A stretch of DNA of 64,000 bases, taken from the NCBI GenBank assembly GCA_041603235.1, contig JBFIES010000011.1:85118-149117 (forward strand), read 5' to 3'. The number at the start of each line of letters is the position of its first letter. Within the stretch, counting starts at the first letter, position 1. Shown here in pieces: positions 1 to 8,637 of this stretch. The position numbers and the translations under genes are program-made. Source of the DNA: Panacagrimonas sp041603235. Its GTDB lineage: Bacteria; Pseudomonadota; Gammaproteobacteria; Nevskiales; Nevskiaceae. Below the pieces are notes generated by a model. It was given only the letters and a program-made list of their open reading frames with translations. It searched no databases and had not been told where the DNA came from.

Positions 1-375
1 AAGGAGGGCATGCCGGAACCCTTGCATCTGAATGGCCTTCTAACAGATGTCTATCAGATCTTTCCGAGCACCATCATCGCCGTTCTGTCCCATCACATCG
101 CGGTGATCGTTCTGGAACCGCTGACGGCTTCCCGGACGCGCATGCTGACTTACTCACTTACACGTGGTACCGGAAGTGAATCCGAGATTCTGGCCCGCGC
201 TGAAAAAGATGCGGATTTCCTGGACAAGACCGGGCAGGTCGAAGACAGGGACATTGTCTGCGCCATTCAGCGCGGGCTGCATTCGCGAGCCAACGACGCA
301 CTGAGCTTCGGAAAGTTTGAGGGCGCGATCATTCATTTCCACGCTGCTTTGCGCGAGGCACTGGCGACTGATTAA
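1..375 (+). CDS. Aromatic ring-hydroxylating dioxygenase alpha subunit, C-terminal end (partial)
   Basis: The reading frame is open from the first base of the window, so the 5' part of the gene lies outside and the ATG at base 10 is probably internal. The visible 124 residues resemble the end of the catalytic (SRPBCC-fold) domain of Rieske non-haem iron oxygenase alpha subunits: a beta-rich part followed by a helical tail with AEKDADFLDKTGQVEDRDIV, then QRGLHSR and FGKFEGAIIHFH, the usual closing block of the family. The Rieske cluster and iron ligands would be upstream and cannot be checked. The substrate is unknown. A cysteine desulfurase follows 67 bases downstream on the same strand. Confidence 0.75.
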   Translation, partial: KEGMPEPLHLNGLLTDVYQIFPSTIIAVLSHHIAVIVLEPLTASRTRMLTYSLTRGTGSESEILARAEKDADFLDKTGQVEDRDIVCAIQRGLHSRANDALSFGKFEGAIIHFHAALREALATD

Positions 376-442
376 GCCTCGATATCGTCGTGTCTTGCGA
401 TACTGCAATACTTCGACGCTTTCCTGACAGTTGCCGCACTCC

Positions 443-1576
443 ATGCCGACCTATCTTGATCACAATGCGACCACGCATCTGGATGCCCGTGTGCTGGAAG
501 CCATGCTGCCGTATTTGTCGGGCCCGTCCGCCAATCCTTCGAGTCTCCATCGGTATGGCCGCATGGCCCGCGATGCAGTCGAGCAGGCGCGTCAGCAGGT
601 CGCGCAGCTGGTGGGTTGTGATGCCCGTGAGATTGTCTGGACTTCGGGCGGCACGGAGGCAAACAACCTGGCGCTGAAGGGCATGACGGCGGGACAGTCA
701 CATGCGCGGGTTTTGTATGGCGCAACTGATCATCCCGCTGTCATGGAGGCTGCCGAATCACTGAGTGATCGTGGATGTAAGGTGGAGCCGATTGCGGTTG
801 ATGCCAATGGCGAAATCGTGCTTGAAGCGTATCGCCGACAGCTGGAGCAGGCGCCGACATTCATGGTTTCTGTCATGCGCGCCAACAACGAAACCGGCGT
901 CATACAGGATCTCACTCACATTGCGGACCTGGCTCATGCACGAGAAGCCCTGGTGCATGTGGATGCAGTGCAGGCGCTGGGCAAGATTGCTGTTGATGTT
1001 TCCGAACTGCAGGCTGACCTGCTCAGTGTTTCCTCGCACAAGATTTATGGTCCGAAAGGTTGCGGCGCGCTGGTGGTTCGCAGTCATGTCGATCTGTATG
1101 CAACCCAGCACGGCGGGGCGCAGGAGCGCGGCCTGCGAGGTGGCACCGAGAATGTCGCCGCCATTGTCGGTTTTGGCGCTGCGGCAGAACTGGCTCAGGC
1201 AGAGCTGACTTCGCGTGCTGCCCATTGCCAGGCCCTGCGAGAAGCGCTGGAAGACGGCTTGCGCGCGCAATCAGGTATCCGGATTTTTGCCGAACAGGCC
1301 AGACAATGTTTGCCCAACACCCTGCAATTCGCGGTGTCAGGCTGGGACGGCGAGGCGCTGCTGATGGCCTTGGATCGCAAGGGGTTTGCCGTGTCTTCGG
1401 GGTCCGCCTGCGCATCCGGCTCAGGCGAGCCCAGCCATGTCTTGCTCGCGATGGGGCTTGACCGAGATACCGCCAAGGGCGCCATCCGTGTCAGTTTGGG
1501 TAAGGACAATTCGCGACAAGACGTGGACGCGTTCCTTGTGGCCCTGAGTGAGATCACGACACGTGGCACGCGCTGA
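443..1576 (+). CDS. Cysteine desulfurase, NifS/IscS type (first of two)
   Basis: Fold-type I PLP enzyme of about 377 residues that takes sulfur from cysteine for Fe-S clusters or other thio-cofactors. The N-terminus MPTYLDHNATT is the family signature. The PLP-binding lysine is in SSHKIYGPKG, and the catalytic cysteine is in the mobile loop SSGSACASGSGEPSHV. I chose the ATG at 443; a TTG four codons upstream is also in frame. The stop overlaps the arfB start by one base (TGATG), suggesting coupled translation. A second, more IscS-like paralogue lies at 14998-16179 beside iscA, so this copy may be a housekeeping backup or serve a different acceptor. No scaffold gene is next to it. Confidence 0.9.
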   Translation: MPTYLDHNATTHLDARVLEAMLPYLSGPSANPSSLHRYGRMARDAVEQARQQVAQLVGCDAREIVWTSGGTEANNLALKGMTAGQSHARVLYGATDHPAVMEAAESLSDRGCKVEPIAVDANGEIVLEAYRRQLEQAPTFMVSVMRANNETGVIQDLTHIADLAHAREALVHVDAVQALGKIAVDVSELQADLLSVSSHKIYGPKGCGALVVRSHVDLYATQHGGAQERGLRGGTENVAAIVGFGAAAELAQAELTSRAAHCQALREALEDGLRAQSGIRIFAEQARQCLPNTLQFAVSGWDGEALLMALDRKGFAVSSGSACASGSGEPSHVLLAMGLDRDTAKGAIRVSLGKDNSRQDVDAFLVALSEITTRGTR

Positions 1577-2025
1577 TGGATGCCGCTGATTCTGACAAGG
1601 GATCTGAGCTTCTGATCCAGCCGGGAGTCGTGATTTCCTGTTCAGAGATTCTACTGAGCGCCGTGCGTGCGCAGGGTGCCGGCGGACAGAACGTCAACAA
1701 GACCTCGACAGCAATACATCTGCGCTTTGATGTGCGTCAATCGAGTTTGCCGGAGCACTGCAAAGAGGCGCTGCTGCGACAGCGCGACCAGCGAATTTCT
1801 TCTGACGGTGTCATCGTGATCAAGGCGCAGCAGTTCCGTAGCCAGCCCAAGAACAGGGAAGCGGCTTTGGACCGCTTGCGCACGCTGATCCAGCGTGCGC
1901 TCAAGGTGCCCAAGGCGCGCAGGCCGACCAGAATCTCAAAGTCGGCCAAGAAGCGCCGCGTGGATCACAAGGCTGCGCGAGGGCAGGTCAAGCGTCTGCG
2001 CAGCAAGGTTGGTGATCAGGACTGA
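1576..2025 (+). CDS. arfB: Alternative ribosome-rescue factor ArfB (YaeJ), peptidyl-tRNA hydrolase
   Basis: Small release-factor-like protein of 149 residues that hydrolyses peptidyl-tRNA on ribosomes stalled without a stop codon. The catalytic GGQ motif is in GAGGQNVNKTSTAIHL near residue 37, as in ArfB/ICT1. The C-terminal tail is rich in lysine and arginine (SKSAKKRRVDHKAARGQVK), which in this family enters the empty mRNA channel. Its length matches E. coli ArfB. The start overlaps the stop of the upstream cysteine desulfurase by one base. Confidence 0.92.
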   Translation: MDAADSDKGSELLIQPGVVISCSEILLSAVRAQGAGGQNVNKTSTAIHLRFDVRQSSLPEHCKEALLRQRDQRISSDGVIVIKAQQFRSQPKNREAALDRLRTLIQRALKVPKARRPTRISKSAKKRRVDHKAARGQVKRLRSKVGDQD

Positions 2026-2191
2026 GCACGGACAGCTGCGCTTCGGCGGCAGCGCGACGAGGGAGTCCAGCTCTGGACCGGGCATCCGCGATGCAACCCA
2101 TTGGAAAGTCCCGAGCATTTGGCGGGTCTCCGAGCGCTTGAAGCCAGCGTAGAATCGCCAGCATCGTTGGATACGAGAAGAGGACGGTCGC

Positions 2192-2698
2192 ATGTCATTG
2201 AGTATGTCTCAGGTTGCGGTTCCTGCATTGCTGCGGGCACTGGGCAATCTTCGCGCGGTGCTGGAAAAGGCGGCAGCGCATTGCACGGAGAGAAAGATTG
2301 ATCCGTCGGCTTTAGTGTCATTCAGGCTCTACCCGGACATGCTGCCGCTGAGCGCACAGGTGCAGATTGCCACGGATATGTCCAAGGGCTGTGTTGCTCG
2401 CCTGGCCGGCATTGAAGCACCCAAGTTTGCCGATGACGAGAGCACTTTCGAGCAACTTCAGGCGCGCATCGACAAGACTGTTGAATTCATCAAGGAAGTG
2501 GATCTGAGCGCGATTGATGGCACGGAAGAAAAGTCGATCGTGATGAAAACGCCCCGCGGCGAACTTCAGTTCACCGGTCAGAACTACCTGATGAACTTTG
2601 TTCAGCCCAATGTCTATTTTCATGCTGCAACGGTCTACAACATCCTGAGACACAACGGTGTCGTGCTCGGGAAAATGGATTTTCTCGGCAGGCCCTGA
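2192..2698 (+). CDS. DUF1993 domain protein
   Basis: A 168-residue protein fitting the DUF1993 family over its full length: an N-terminal helix (MSQVAVPALLRALGNLRAVL), the SFRLYPDMLPLSAQVQIA block and a closing helix with PNVYFHAATVYNILRHNGV. The family has a four-helix DinB-like shape; its biochemical role is not known. The gene stands alone, about 166 bases after arfB and 12 bases before the next gene. There is an AGAGGA ribosome-binding site upstream of the ATG. No signal peptide or membrane segment is visible. Confidence 0.8.
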   Translation: MSLSMSQVAVPALLRALGNLRAVLEKAAAHCTERKIDPSALVSFRLYPDMLPLSAQVQIATDMSKGCVARLAGIEAPKFADDESTFEQLQARIDKTVEFIKEVDLSAIDGTEEKSIVMKTPRGELQFTGQNYLMNFVQPNVYFHAATVYNILRHNGVVLGKMDFLGRP

Positions 2699-2710
2699 GT
2701 CTGTTCGCGC

Positions 2711-3814
2711 ATGCGTATCGGATTGCTCGCAGCGGTATTGTTCTGGTCGCTTCAACTGCGCGCCGAGTTGCCCTACTGGATATGCACGACCGAATCCGGA
2801 AGCAGGGCAGTACAGGACCAGCCCTGCGCAAACGACCCGGATGCGCCGCCAAACGGGCAGATTGCGGACGAAAATGAGCCAGAGAAGCAGCGGCCCGAGG
2901 CCTCCCGAGATGAGGTCACAGCAGACCCTCTGGGCATCTGGAGAAACCAGTGGCGTCGGTTTGTCGAAAAGCTGGATCGGGTAGGCGCTGGTCTTGAGGG
3001 CAAGGTGCCCTCGCTTGCGCCGCTGGTCGATTCCCTGAAGCGCCCCTGGTTATGGCTGGGTTTGTGCGCGCTGATCGCGCTTTGGTTGTTGGTTCGATTG
3101 AGTCGGCGCTTGCTCTGGTCATTCAGAAACTGGCGTTACCGAAGGCGACCCTCCGCCTGGACCGAGCATTACGCCCAGAGACCCGTTGAGAGCAAATCAG
3201 TCCGAGCAGATATATCGACAGGCAAGAAGGCCCGCAAAGTGCCAAGCGTTGAGCAAGCGGTTTCCGTTACAGCCGAAATCGAGGCGCCCGCGGTCGTTGG
3301 CGATAGTGCATCCATTCTGGGGCCAGACCGCTTTTCACCTGCATTGCTGCAGGGTCTCGAGGCCGCTCAGTTTGGGGAAATGTGCGTCAGGCTCTGGCGA
3401 ATGCGAGGATTGCGGGCGGCCTATGATCCTGACAAGGACCTGTCGAAGCACACCTTGATCCTGTTGCAGCGGCCTGCTGAACCGCGCAAGCCCTATGGGA
3501 TCGCCATGTGCATGTGTAGCCCTAAAGACGCGCTTGGCGCGGAAACCGTCAATGAGCTGATCCGCCTGATGAAGCTGCGCCGCTGTGAGTACGGTGCCAT
3601 CATGACCCCCGGCGAATTCAGTGCAGAGGCTCGTGATCAGGTGCGTGGAAAGAACATCGAACTCAAGGGTTCGATCACCCTGATGATCGAGCTTGAGTCA
3701 CTGTCAGACCGGCAAAGAAAGAACCTGCTGGCGGTGGTGACCAGCGAGCCGGAAGACGAAAAATTCATCGAGCCGCCCATCGAGGCCAAAGTGCGAAAGG
3801 AACCCACGCTGTGA
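2711..3814 (+). CDS. Membrane protein with DUF4124-like N-terminus and degenerate Mrr-like nuclease domain
   Basis: The 367-residue protein has three parts. Residues 1-20 form a signal peptide, followed by a short stretch like DUF4124 (YWICTTESGSRAVQDQPC). A membrane helix lies near residues 112-132 (WLWLGLCALIALWLLVRL). Residues about 210-355 resemble the restriction-endonuclease-like Mrr_cat fold: FGEMCVRLWRMRGLRA, then AETVNELIRLMKLRRCEYGAIMT and a C-terminal helix. The QxK core of active Mrr enzymes appears as AMCMCS, so the catalytic lysine is missing and the domain is probably binding-only. Function is unknown. Confidence 0.6.
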   Translation: MRIGLLAAVLFWSLQLRAELPYWICTTESGSRAVQDQPCANDPDAPPNGQIADENEPEKQRPEASRDEVTADPLGIWRNQWRRFVEKLDRVGAGLEGKVPSLAPLVDSLKRPWLWLGLCALIALWLLVRLSRRLLWSFRNWRYRRRPSAWTEHYAQRPVESKSVRADISTGKKARKVPSVEQAVSVTAEIEAPAVVGDSASILGPDRFSPALLQGLEAAQFGEMCVRLWRMRGLRAAYDPDKDLSKHTLILLQRPAEPRKPYGIAMCMCSPKDALGAETVNELIRLMKLRRCEYGAIMTPGEFSAEARDQVRGKNIELKGSITLMIELESLSDRQRKNLLAVVTSEPEDEKFIEPPIEAKVRKEPTL

Positions 3815-3910
3815 TGACGGGTCCCAGAAGATATCAGCGGGTCGAGGGCCGGCCAGATTCCACAGCGCCATGGCGCTGTTCATTCCATTCAAATTGATTC
3901 CCTATACGCC

Positions 3911-4906
3911 ATGAGCAAACCCGCACTATCTGTCCTTGATCTGGCGCCGGTGACGACGGATACCCCGCCATCAGTCGCCCTGCGCCGCACTGTAGACCTG
4001 GCGCTTCTGGCAGAGCGATGCGGATATACGCGGTACTGGTTTGCTGAGCATCACAGTCTGGGCAGTGTCGCCAGCAGTGCGCCGGAGATCCTGATTGCGC
4101 ACGTGGCCTCGCATACCAAGCGCATCAGGGTGGGATCGGGAGGCATCATGTTGCCCAACCACGCTCCACTGCGAGTGGCCGAGGCGTTCCAGACCCTGGC
4201 AGCGCTGTATCCGGGGCGAATCGATCTGGGTATCGGCAGGGCCCCGGGCTCGGACCGGGCGGCGAGCATGGCCATGCGGGCCGCCGATGGCGAGCATTTC
4301 TCACAGCTGATGTCGGAAATGCTGGCGCTTTCGCGTAGAAAGTTGCGTGCGTCTCACCCCTTGCATAGCGTCACGGTCATGCCCACAGATGTGCCTTTGC
4401 CACCGGTCTGGATATTGGGGTCGAGTGGCGCCAGTGCAGCCTCAGCCGGTGCTGCCGGATTCGGCTATGGGTTTGCTTCGCACTTCAGTCCGGCCCCACC
4501 GGGCCCCGCACTGAACACGTATCGGTCCAGCTTCAAGCCATCGGATGCATTCCCAGAGCCACATGCCGTACTGGCTGTCGCAGCCGTTTGTGCGGAAACG
4601 CAGGAAGAGGCCGAGGACCTGGCTTTGAGCATGGAGCTGACCTGGCTTCGAATCACACGAGGAGAATTCCTGCCGCTACCCAGCCGGGAAGAAGCGCGCG
4701 CGTATCCCTGGACCGATGTCGAGCGGGAGTCACTGCGGCGTCAGCGCGGGCCCAGCATTGTGGGAACGCCTGATCTGGTGCGAGACCAGCTGCAAGCCAT
4801 GGCAGACGAATGTGGAGCGAACGAGCTCATGCTGGTGTCGAATATTTCGGACCATGAGGCGCGTCTTCGCTCTTACGAGTTGGTGGGGCAGGCCTTCGCC
4901 CAGTGA
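3911..4906 (+). CDS. LLM-class flavin-dependent oxidoreductase (luciferase-like monooxygenase)
   Basis: A 331-residue TIM-barrel protein of the bacterial luciferase-like family that would use FMN or F420 supplied by a reductase. Typical blocks are visible: LSVLDLAP at the N-terminus, RYWFAEHHSL near residue 41, IRVGSGGIMLPNHAPLRVAE near 77, RIDLGIGRAPGSD near 103, and IVGTPDLVRDQLQAMADE close to the C-terminus. This pattern matches the MsnO8-like subgroup often annotated only as LLM-class oxidoreductase. The substrate cannot be inferred from the neighbours. No clear ribosome-binding site precedes the ATG. Confidence 0.85.
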   Translation: MSKPALSVLDLAPVTTDTPPSVALRRTVDLALLAERCGYTRYWFAEHHSLGSVASSAPEILIAHVASHTKRIRVGSGGIMLPNHAPLRVAEAFQTLAALYPGRIDLGIGRAPGSDRAASMAMRAADGEHFSQLMSEMLALSRRKLRASHPLHSVTVMPTDVPLPPVWILGSSGASAASAGAAGFGYGFASHFSPAPPGPALNTYRSSFKPSDAFPEPHAVLAVAAVCAETQEEAEDLALSMELTWLRITRGEFLPLPSREEARAYPWTDVERESLRRQRGPSIVGTPDLVRDQLQAMADECGANELMLVSNISDHEARLRSYELVGQAFAQ

Positions 4907-5000
4907 GCGCCAGGACACAGATTGGTGTAGTGCAGGTACGGACGGCGCAGTCGCAGTGTTCGTGTGACAATACGAAAAATCACGATAGGAATCGCTCGAT

Positions 5001-5864
5001 ATGACGCGCTCAGCCTGGGTGGGATTAGCCATTGGCGTCGCGATGCTGGCCGGAATTTACTGGTTCATGTACGGACCAGAGGACTCGGTGGACATCCTGA
5101 AAGCGCCGCCTCCGCCGACCCTTGAAACGCGTGACGTGCCTGACCCCTCGCAGTCCGAGCCGGTTATAGAACACCCGCTGCCTGAAGCCCCGCCGGAAGA
5201 AGAGGCAGACGAAGAGCTAGAAGATCTGCCCGAGTTGGAAGCCAGCGACGAAGTCACTGGCAAAACGCTGCGCGAATTGTTTGGCGCCGCGCCAGCTGAA
5301 TCCCTGTTGGTCCCCAAGGACATTGTTCGCCGGTTTGTCTTGACTGTGGACTCGCTGGACCGCGATCCGCTTCCCCTGTGGCTGCGTCCGGTGCGTCGTG
5401 TTCCCGGCCTGTACAAGGTAGAACGTGAAGAGTTGCCGCGTGAGGAGGGAGAAGATGCGGAATCGGCGCGTCTCCCGCCACCCGAGAAGATCACCACCAG
5501 TGATGAAAACCTTCGACGCTATGCTCCGTTGATGGCGATGGTCGAGGCTGCGGACGTCGACAAACTCGCTGCAGCCTACCGGCGCTACTACCCGCTGATG
5601 CAGGACAGCTACGATCAACTTGGCAATCCGCAATCGCGCTATTTCAATGACCGTTTCATACAGATCATTGATCATCTGCTCGCAACCCCGGAAATCGAGG
5701 GGCCCATAGAGCTGGTCAGGCCCAAGGTCATATACAAGTTTGCCGACCCGGATCTCGAAGACCGCTCATCCGGTCAGAAAGTGATGTTGCGGATTGGTGT
5801 AGACAATGCGCGAAAAGTGAAGGCCAAGCTTCGCAAGTTGAGGTCGCGTCTGACCCGGCGATAA
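5001..5864 (+). CDS. DUF3014 domain protein, inner-membrane anchored
   Basis: A 287-residue protein with one N-terminal membrane helix (residues 6-24, VGLAIGVAMLAGIYWFMYG), a long acidic and proline-rich linker up to about residue 85, and then the DUF3014 domain: LRELFGA, PKDIVRRFVLTVDSL, LRRYAPLM, YRRYYPLMQDSYDQLG and the closing KVIYKFADPDLE. The domain should lie in the periplasm. The family is common in Gammaproteobacteria and has no established function. An ATPase follows 130 bases later on the same strand. A GCTGGCG/CGCCAGC stem (5871-5891) lies just after the stop but lacks a downstream T-run. Confidence 0.8.
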   Translation: MTRSAWVGLAIGVAMLAGIYWFMYGPEDSVDILKAPPPPTLETRDVPDPSQSEPVIEHPLPEAPPEEEADEELEDLPELEASDEVTGKTLRELFGAAPAESLLVPKDIVRRFVLTVDSLDRDPLPLWLRPVRRVPGLYKVEREELPREEGEDAESARLPPPEKITTSDENLRRYAPLMAMVEAADVDKLAAAYRRYYPLMQDSYDQLGNPQSRYFNDRFIQIIDHLLATPEIEGPIELVRPKVIYKFADPDLEDRSSGQKVMLRIGVDNARKVKAKLRKLRSRLTRR

Positions 5865-5994
5865 ATTTTTGCTGGCGGCACGTTCGCCAGCCTTGCATCT
5901 GGCCGCATGTCAGAGTGCCGCAACTGTTTGTCGGCCTCGTGGTCCGTGCAGGCTGTTGCCAATTTAGTCTGGCCGCAATTTCAGGGGACAAGCA

Positions 5995-7314
5995 ATGTTT
6001 GGAATGGGATCGAAGAAAGGGCGTCAGGACTCGGTATCACAGGGCGGGCCCAGGCCCGAACTGATCGTGTACAGCGACGCGGGACCGCAGCTCGACCTGT
6101 CGCGCGGCGAGGCCTATCAGAGACACCTAGAAGCAGGGCGTCGCTTCGAGTTTCGCCAGATTCCAACCGTGTTCGAACGTGAGCCCATCGACAGTGATTT
6201 CGTCATGGCTATGTTCATCAACACCACCGCACTGGATGCACTGGCCGATACCGTGATGGCGCGTCGGCGAGACGGCACGCCTTTGACGCTGATCATTGCA
6301 GTCATGCCTTCTCAACTGGTCGCACTGGGCCAATGGTTGGACCGGCGCGCCAATGAAGATCGCCTTGCCGGTATCCGCCTGATGGTGGCCAACACCGAGA
6401 ATCGGGTCTGGGAGCAATTGTCAGCACGCATGGTGCCGGTGACCGAAACCAACCTGATTCGCATGCCGATGACCACCGAAGTGGAAAATGCGAGCTACCG
6501 CAATTTCTATGTGTTCAGCGACAAGCTGCAGGCGTTGGTGGCCAGGGTGCGCGCGTTTGCGCAGAACGGTATTCATCGCGCCTACCTGCTGGGCGGGCCG
6601 GGTAGCGGCAAGACCTCGCTGGCCTTCTACTATTTCTTGGTGCGGAACAAGGGACGCTTCGTCTCGGTCAACCTTGCGGCGGAAAACACCGGCGACAAGT
6701 CTGCCGTCAAATCACTCCTGTGTGGTCATGTAGCCGGCGCGTTTCCGGGCGCTGGCGCGCGCATCGGCGCCTTCACGCAGGCGCGTGATGGTGTCTGCTT
6801 CCTGGATGAAAGCCACGGGGTGATGGGGCCGGTGATGGAAGTTCTGATGGAGGCACTGGATAACAGCCAGTACCTGCCATTTGGCGCCGCTGCGAAACAG
6901 AAGCTGGATTGCGCGCTGCTGTTTGCAACCAACCGCGGCTGGCAGCACCTGATGGAGTCCGTCAACATCGATGAATTCACGCGACTGGGCGCGGCAACGC
7001 TCAACGTTCCCGAACTGTCTCAGCGTGAGGAAGACATGATTGCCGTCACCGCCAGCATGTTGGCCAAGCTGGCCGCGGGTTGCACCAACTGGAAAGCGCC
7101 CACCGGCTTGCAGGATGATGCATGGGAACTGATCCGTCAGTGCCGTTGGCATGGCAATGCGCGTGCCCTGGTGCGGACCTTGGAGGCCGCTTTCGTTGAT
7201 TGCGCTTCGCGTGGAATCGACAGCCTGCTACCCGCAGAAGATATACAGACCGGCATTAATCTCTGGGAGCCGGCGGATCACCACAGCCATCAGATTTACG
7301 GTACAACGCCCTGA
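5995..7314 (+). CDS. AAA-family ATPase, unknown role
   Basis: A 439-residue protein. The Walker A motif GGPGSGKTS is near residue 200, and Walker B is in DGVCFLDESHG near residue 265. The region after Walker B (LFATNRGW, then LNVPELSQREEDMIAV and a small helical lid) is that of an AAA+ module. The N-terminal 170 residues form a separate alpha/beta domain that I do not recognise; it begins ELIVYSDAGPQLDLSRG. No membrane segment is visible. The RuvB- or sigma-54-activator-like core suggests remodelling of a protein or nucleic-acid partner, but no partner gene is adjacent. Confidence 0.65.
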   Translation: MFGMGSKKGRQDSVSQGGPRPELIVYSDAGPQLDLSRGEAYQRHLEAGRRFEFRQIPTVFEREPIDSDFVMAMFINTTALDALADTVMARRRDGTPLTLIIAVMPSQLVALGQWLDRRANEDRLAGIRLMVANTENRVWEQLSARMVPVTETNLIRMPMTTEVENASYRNFYVFSDKLQALVARVRAFAQNGIHRAYLLGGPGSGKTSLAFYYFLVRNKGRFVSVNLAAENTGDKSAVKSLLCGHVAGAFPGAGARIGAFTQARDGVCFLDESHGVMGPVMEVLMEALDNSQYLPFGAAAKQKLDCALLFATNRGWQHLMESVNIDEFTRLGAATLNVPELSQREEDMIAVTASMLAKLAAGCTNWKAPTGLQDDAWELIRQCRWHGNARALVRTLEAAFVDCASRGIDSLLPAEDIQTGINLWEPADHHSHQIYGTTP

Positions 7315-7324
7315 GGTGCCTGTG

Positions 7325-7351
7325 CGTCGCCGATGTGCAGCGGCGGCGACG
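7325..7351. terminator. Possible bidirectional terminator between convergent genes
   Basis: An 8-bp perfect stem (CGTCGCCG pairing with CGGCGACG) with an 11-nt loop lies between the convergent AAA ATPase and phosphofructokinase genes. There is no T-run on either side, so the role rests on position and stem strength. Confidence 0.4.
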
Positions 7352-7369
7352 TTACCAATCTGCCTCTGA

Positions 7370-8626
7370 TCAGATCGAGAAGGGCGCCAGTTTCTTGCCC
7401 ACGGCGACGTTTTTCAGGGTGACGTAATCAGGCAGGCCCTGTTTGTAGGGCGTGGACGCTTCGCCCTGAATCAATGGCAGCAGGTAGCGCCGGCATTCAT
7501 CGGTAATGTGAAAGCCATCTTCGCTGATGAAACTGCGCGGCATTTTCTTTTCTACGTTGGCGACCTGGTCCAGCGGCGCGCTGCCGGTTGTCCATTTATA
7601 CGGGGAGTCGCTTTCACGTTCGATGCTGACCATGACGCCGGATGCGCCTTGCAGCGCCATCTCGACCGCAGCCTTGCCGGTGGCATAGGCCTGTTCCACA
7701 TCAACTGCACTGGCCACATGCCGGGCCGCACGCATGAGATAGTCCGCAATTGCGTAGTGGTACTTGTAGCCAAGCTTTTCGTTGATCAGACGGGCCAGCA
7801 GGGGGGCAAGGCCGCCGAGCTGCGAGTGACCAAAGGCGTCCTTGCCGCCGGCTTCAGACAGAAACTCGCCATCGGCGTTGCGCAGGCCTTCGCTGACCAC
7901 CATGGCGCAATAGCCGTATTGCTCAACGCTGGACTGCACGGCCTGCAGAAAGGCGGCCTCGTCGAAAACGATTTCCGGAAACAGGATCAGCTGCGGCGCA
8001 TCGCCCAGCTTTTCTGCTGCCAGACCACCTGCGGCAGCTGTCCAACCTGCATGCCGGCCCATGACTTCCAGAATGAATACCTTGGTCGACGTCAGGCACA
8101 TGCTGGCCAGATCGAAGCCGGCCTCGCGGATGGAAACGGCGGTGTACTTGGCAACGGAACCGAAACCGGGGCAGCAGTCGGTCAGGGGCAGGTCATTGTC
8201 CATGGTTTTGGGCACATGGATGGCCTGCAGCGGATAGCCCATTTTCTCGCTGAGCTGGCTGACCTTGAGGCAGGTGTCGGCTGAGTCTCCGCCACCGTTA
8301 TAGAAAAAATAGCCGATGTCATGAGCGCGGAACACGTCGATCAGTCGCTCGTACTGTTCGCGATGCGTATCCAGACCCTTGAGCTTGTGGCGGCAGGAGC
8401 CAAACGCGCCGCCGGGGGTGTGGCTCAGGGCGGCAATATCGGCGTCCGACTCCAGCGAGGTGTCGATGAGATCTTCGGTGAGGGCGCCAATGATGCCGTT
8501 GCGTCCAGCCAGTACCTTGCCGATCTTATCGGGGTGCTTGCGGGCGGTTTCGATAACGCCCTGAGCCGATGCATTAATGACGGCAGTGACGCCACCTGAC
8601 TGCGCGTAGAACGCGTTCCGTGGCAT
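7370..8626 (-). CDS. 6-phosphofructokinase, diphosphate-dependent type
   Basis: A 418-residue phosphofructokinase that interconverts fructose-6-phosphate and fructose-1,6-bisphosphate. Two specificity sites point to diphosphate instead of ATP. The nucleotide loop reads NGGGDSADT, with Asp where ATP enzymes have the second Gly of GGDGS. The substrate loop reads PKTMDNDLP, with the Lys found in PPi enzymes. EVMGRHAGWTAA supplies the fructose-6-phosphate contact block. Xanthomonas enzymes of this type have about the same length. The gene starts 11 bases after the fbp stop, so the two genes with opposing roles in one step probably share a transcript. Confidence 0.88.
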   Translation of the reverse strand: MPRNAFYAQSGGVTAVINASAQGVIETARKHPDKIGKVLAGRNGIIGALTEDLIDTSLESDADIAALSHTPGGAFGSCRHKLKGLDTHREQYERLIDVFRAHDIGYFFYNGGGDSADTCLKVSQLSEKMGYPLQAIHVPKTMDNDLPLTDCCPGFGSVAKYTAVSIREAGFDLASMCLTSTKVFILEVMGRHAGWTAAAGGLAAEKLGDAPQLILFPEIVFDEAAFLQAVQSSVEQYGYCAMVVSEGLRNADGEFLSEAGGKDAFGHSQLGGLAPLLARLINEKLGYKYHYAIADYLMRAARHVASAVDVEQAYATGKAAVEMALQGASGVMVSIERESDSPYKWTTGSAPLDQVANVEKKMPRSFISEDGFHITDECRRYLLPLIQGEASTPYKQGLPDYVTLKNVAVGKKLAPFSI

Positions 8627-8637
8627 GAGATCCGTCC

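Noticed and set aside
5871..5891. GCTGGCG/CGCCAGC stem after the DUF3014 gene as a terminator
   Set aside because: T-run precedes the stem instead of following it, and the next gene continues on the same strand.
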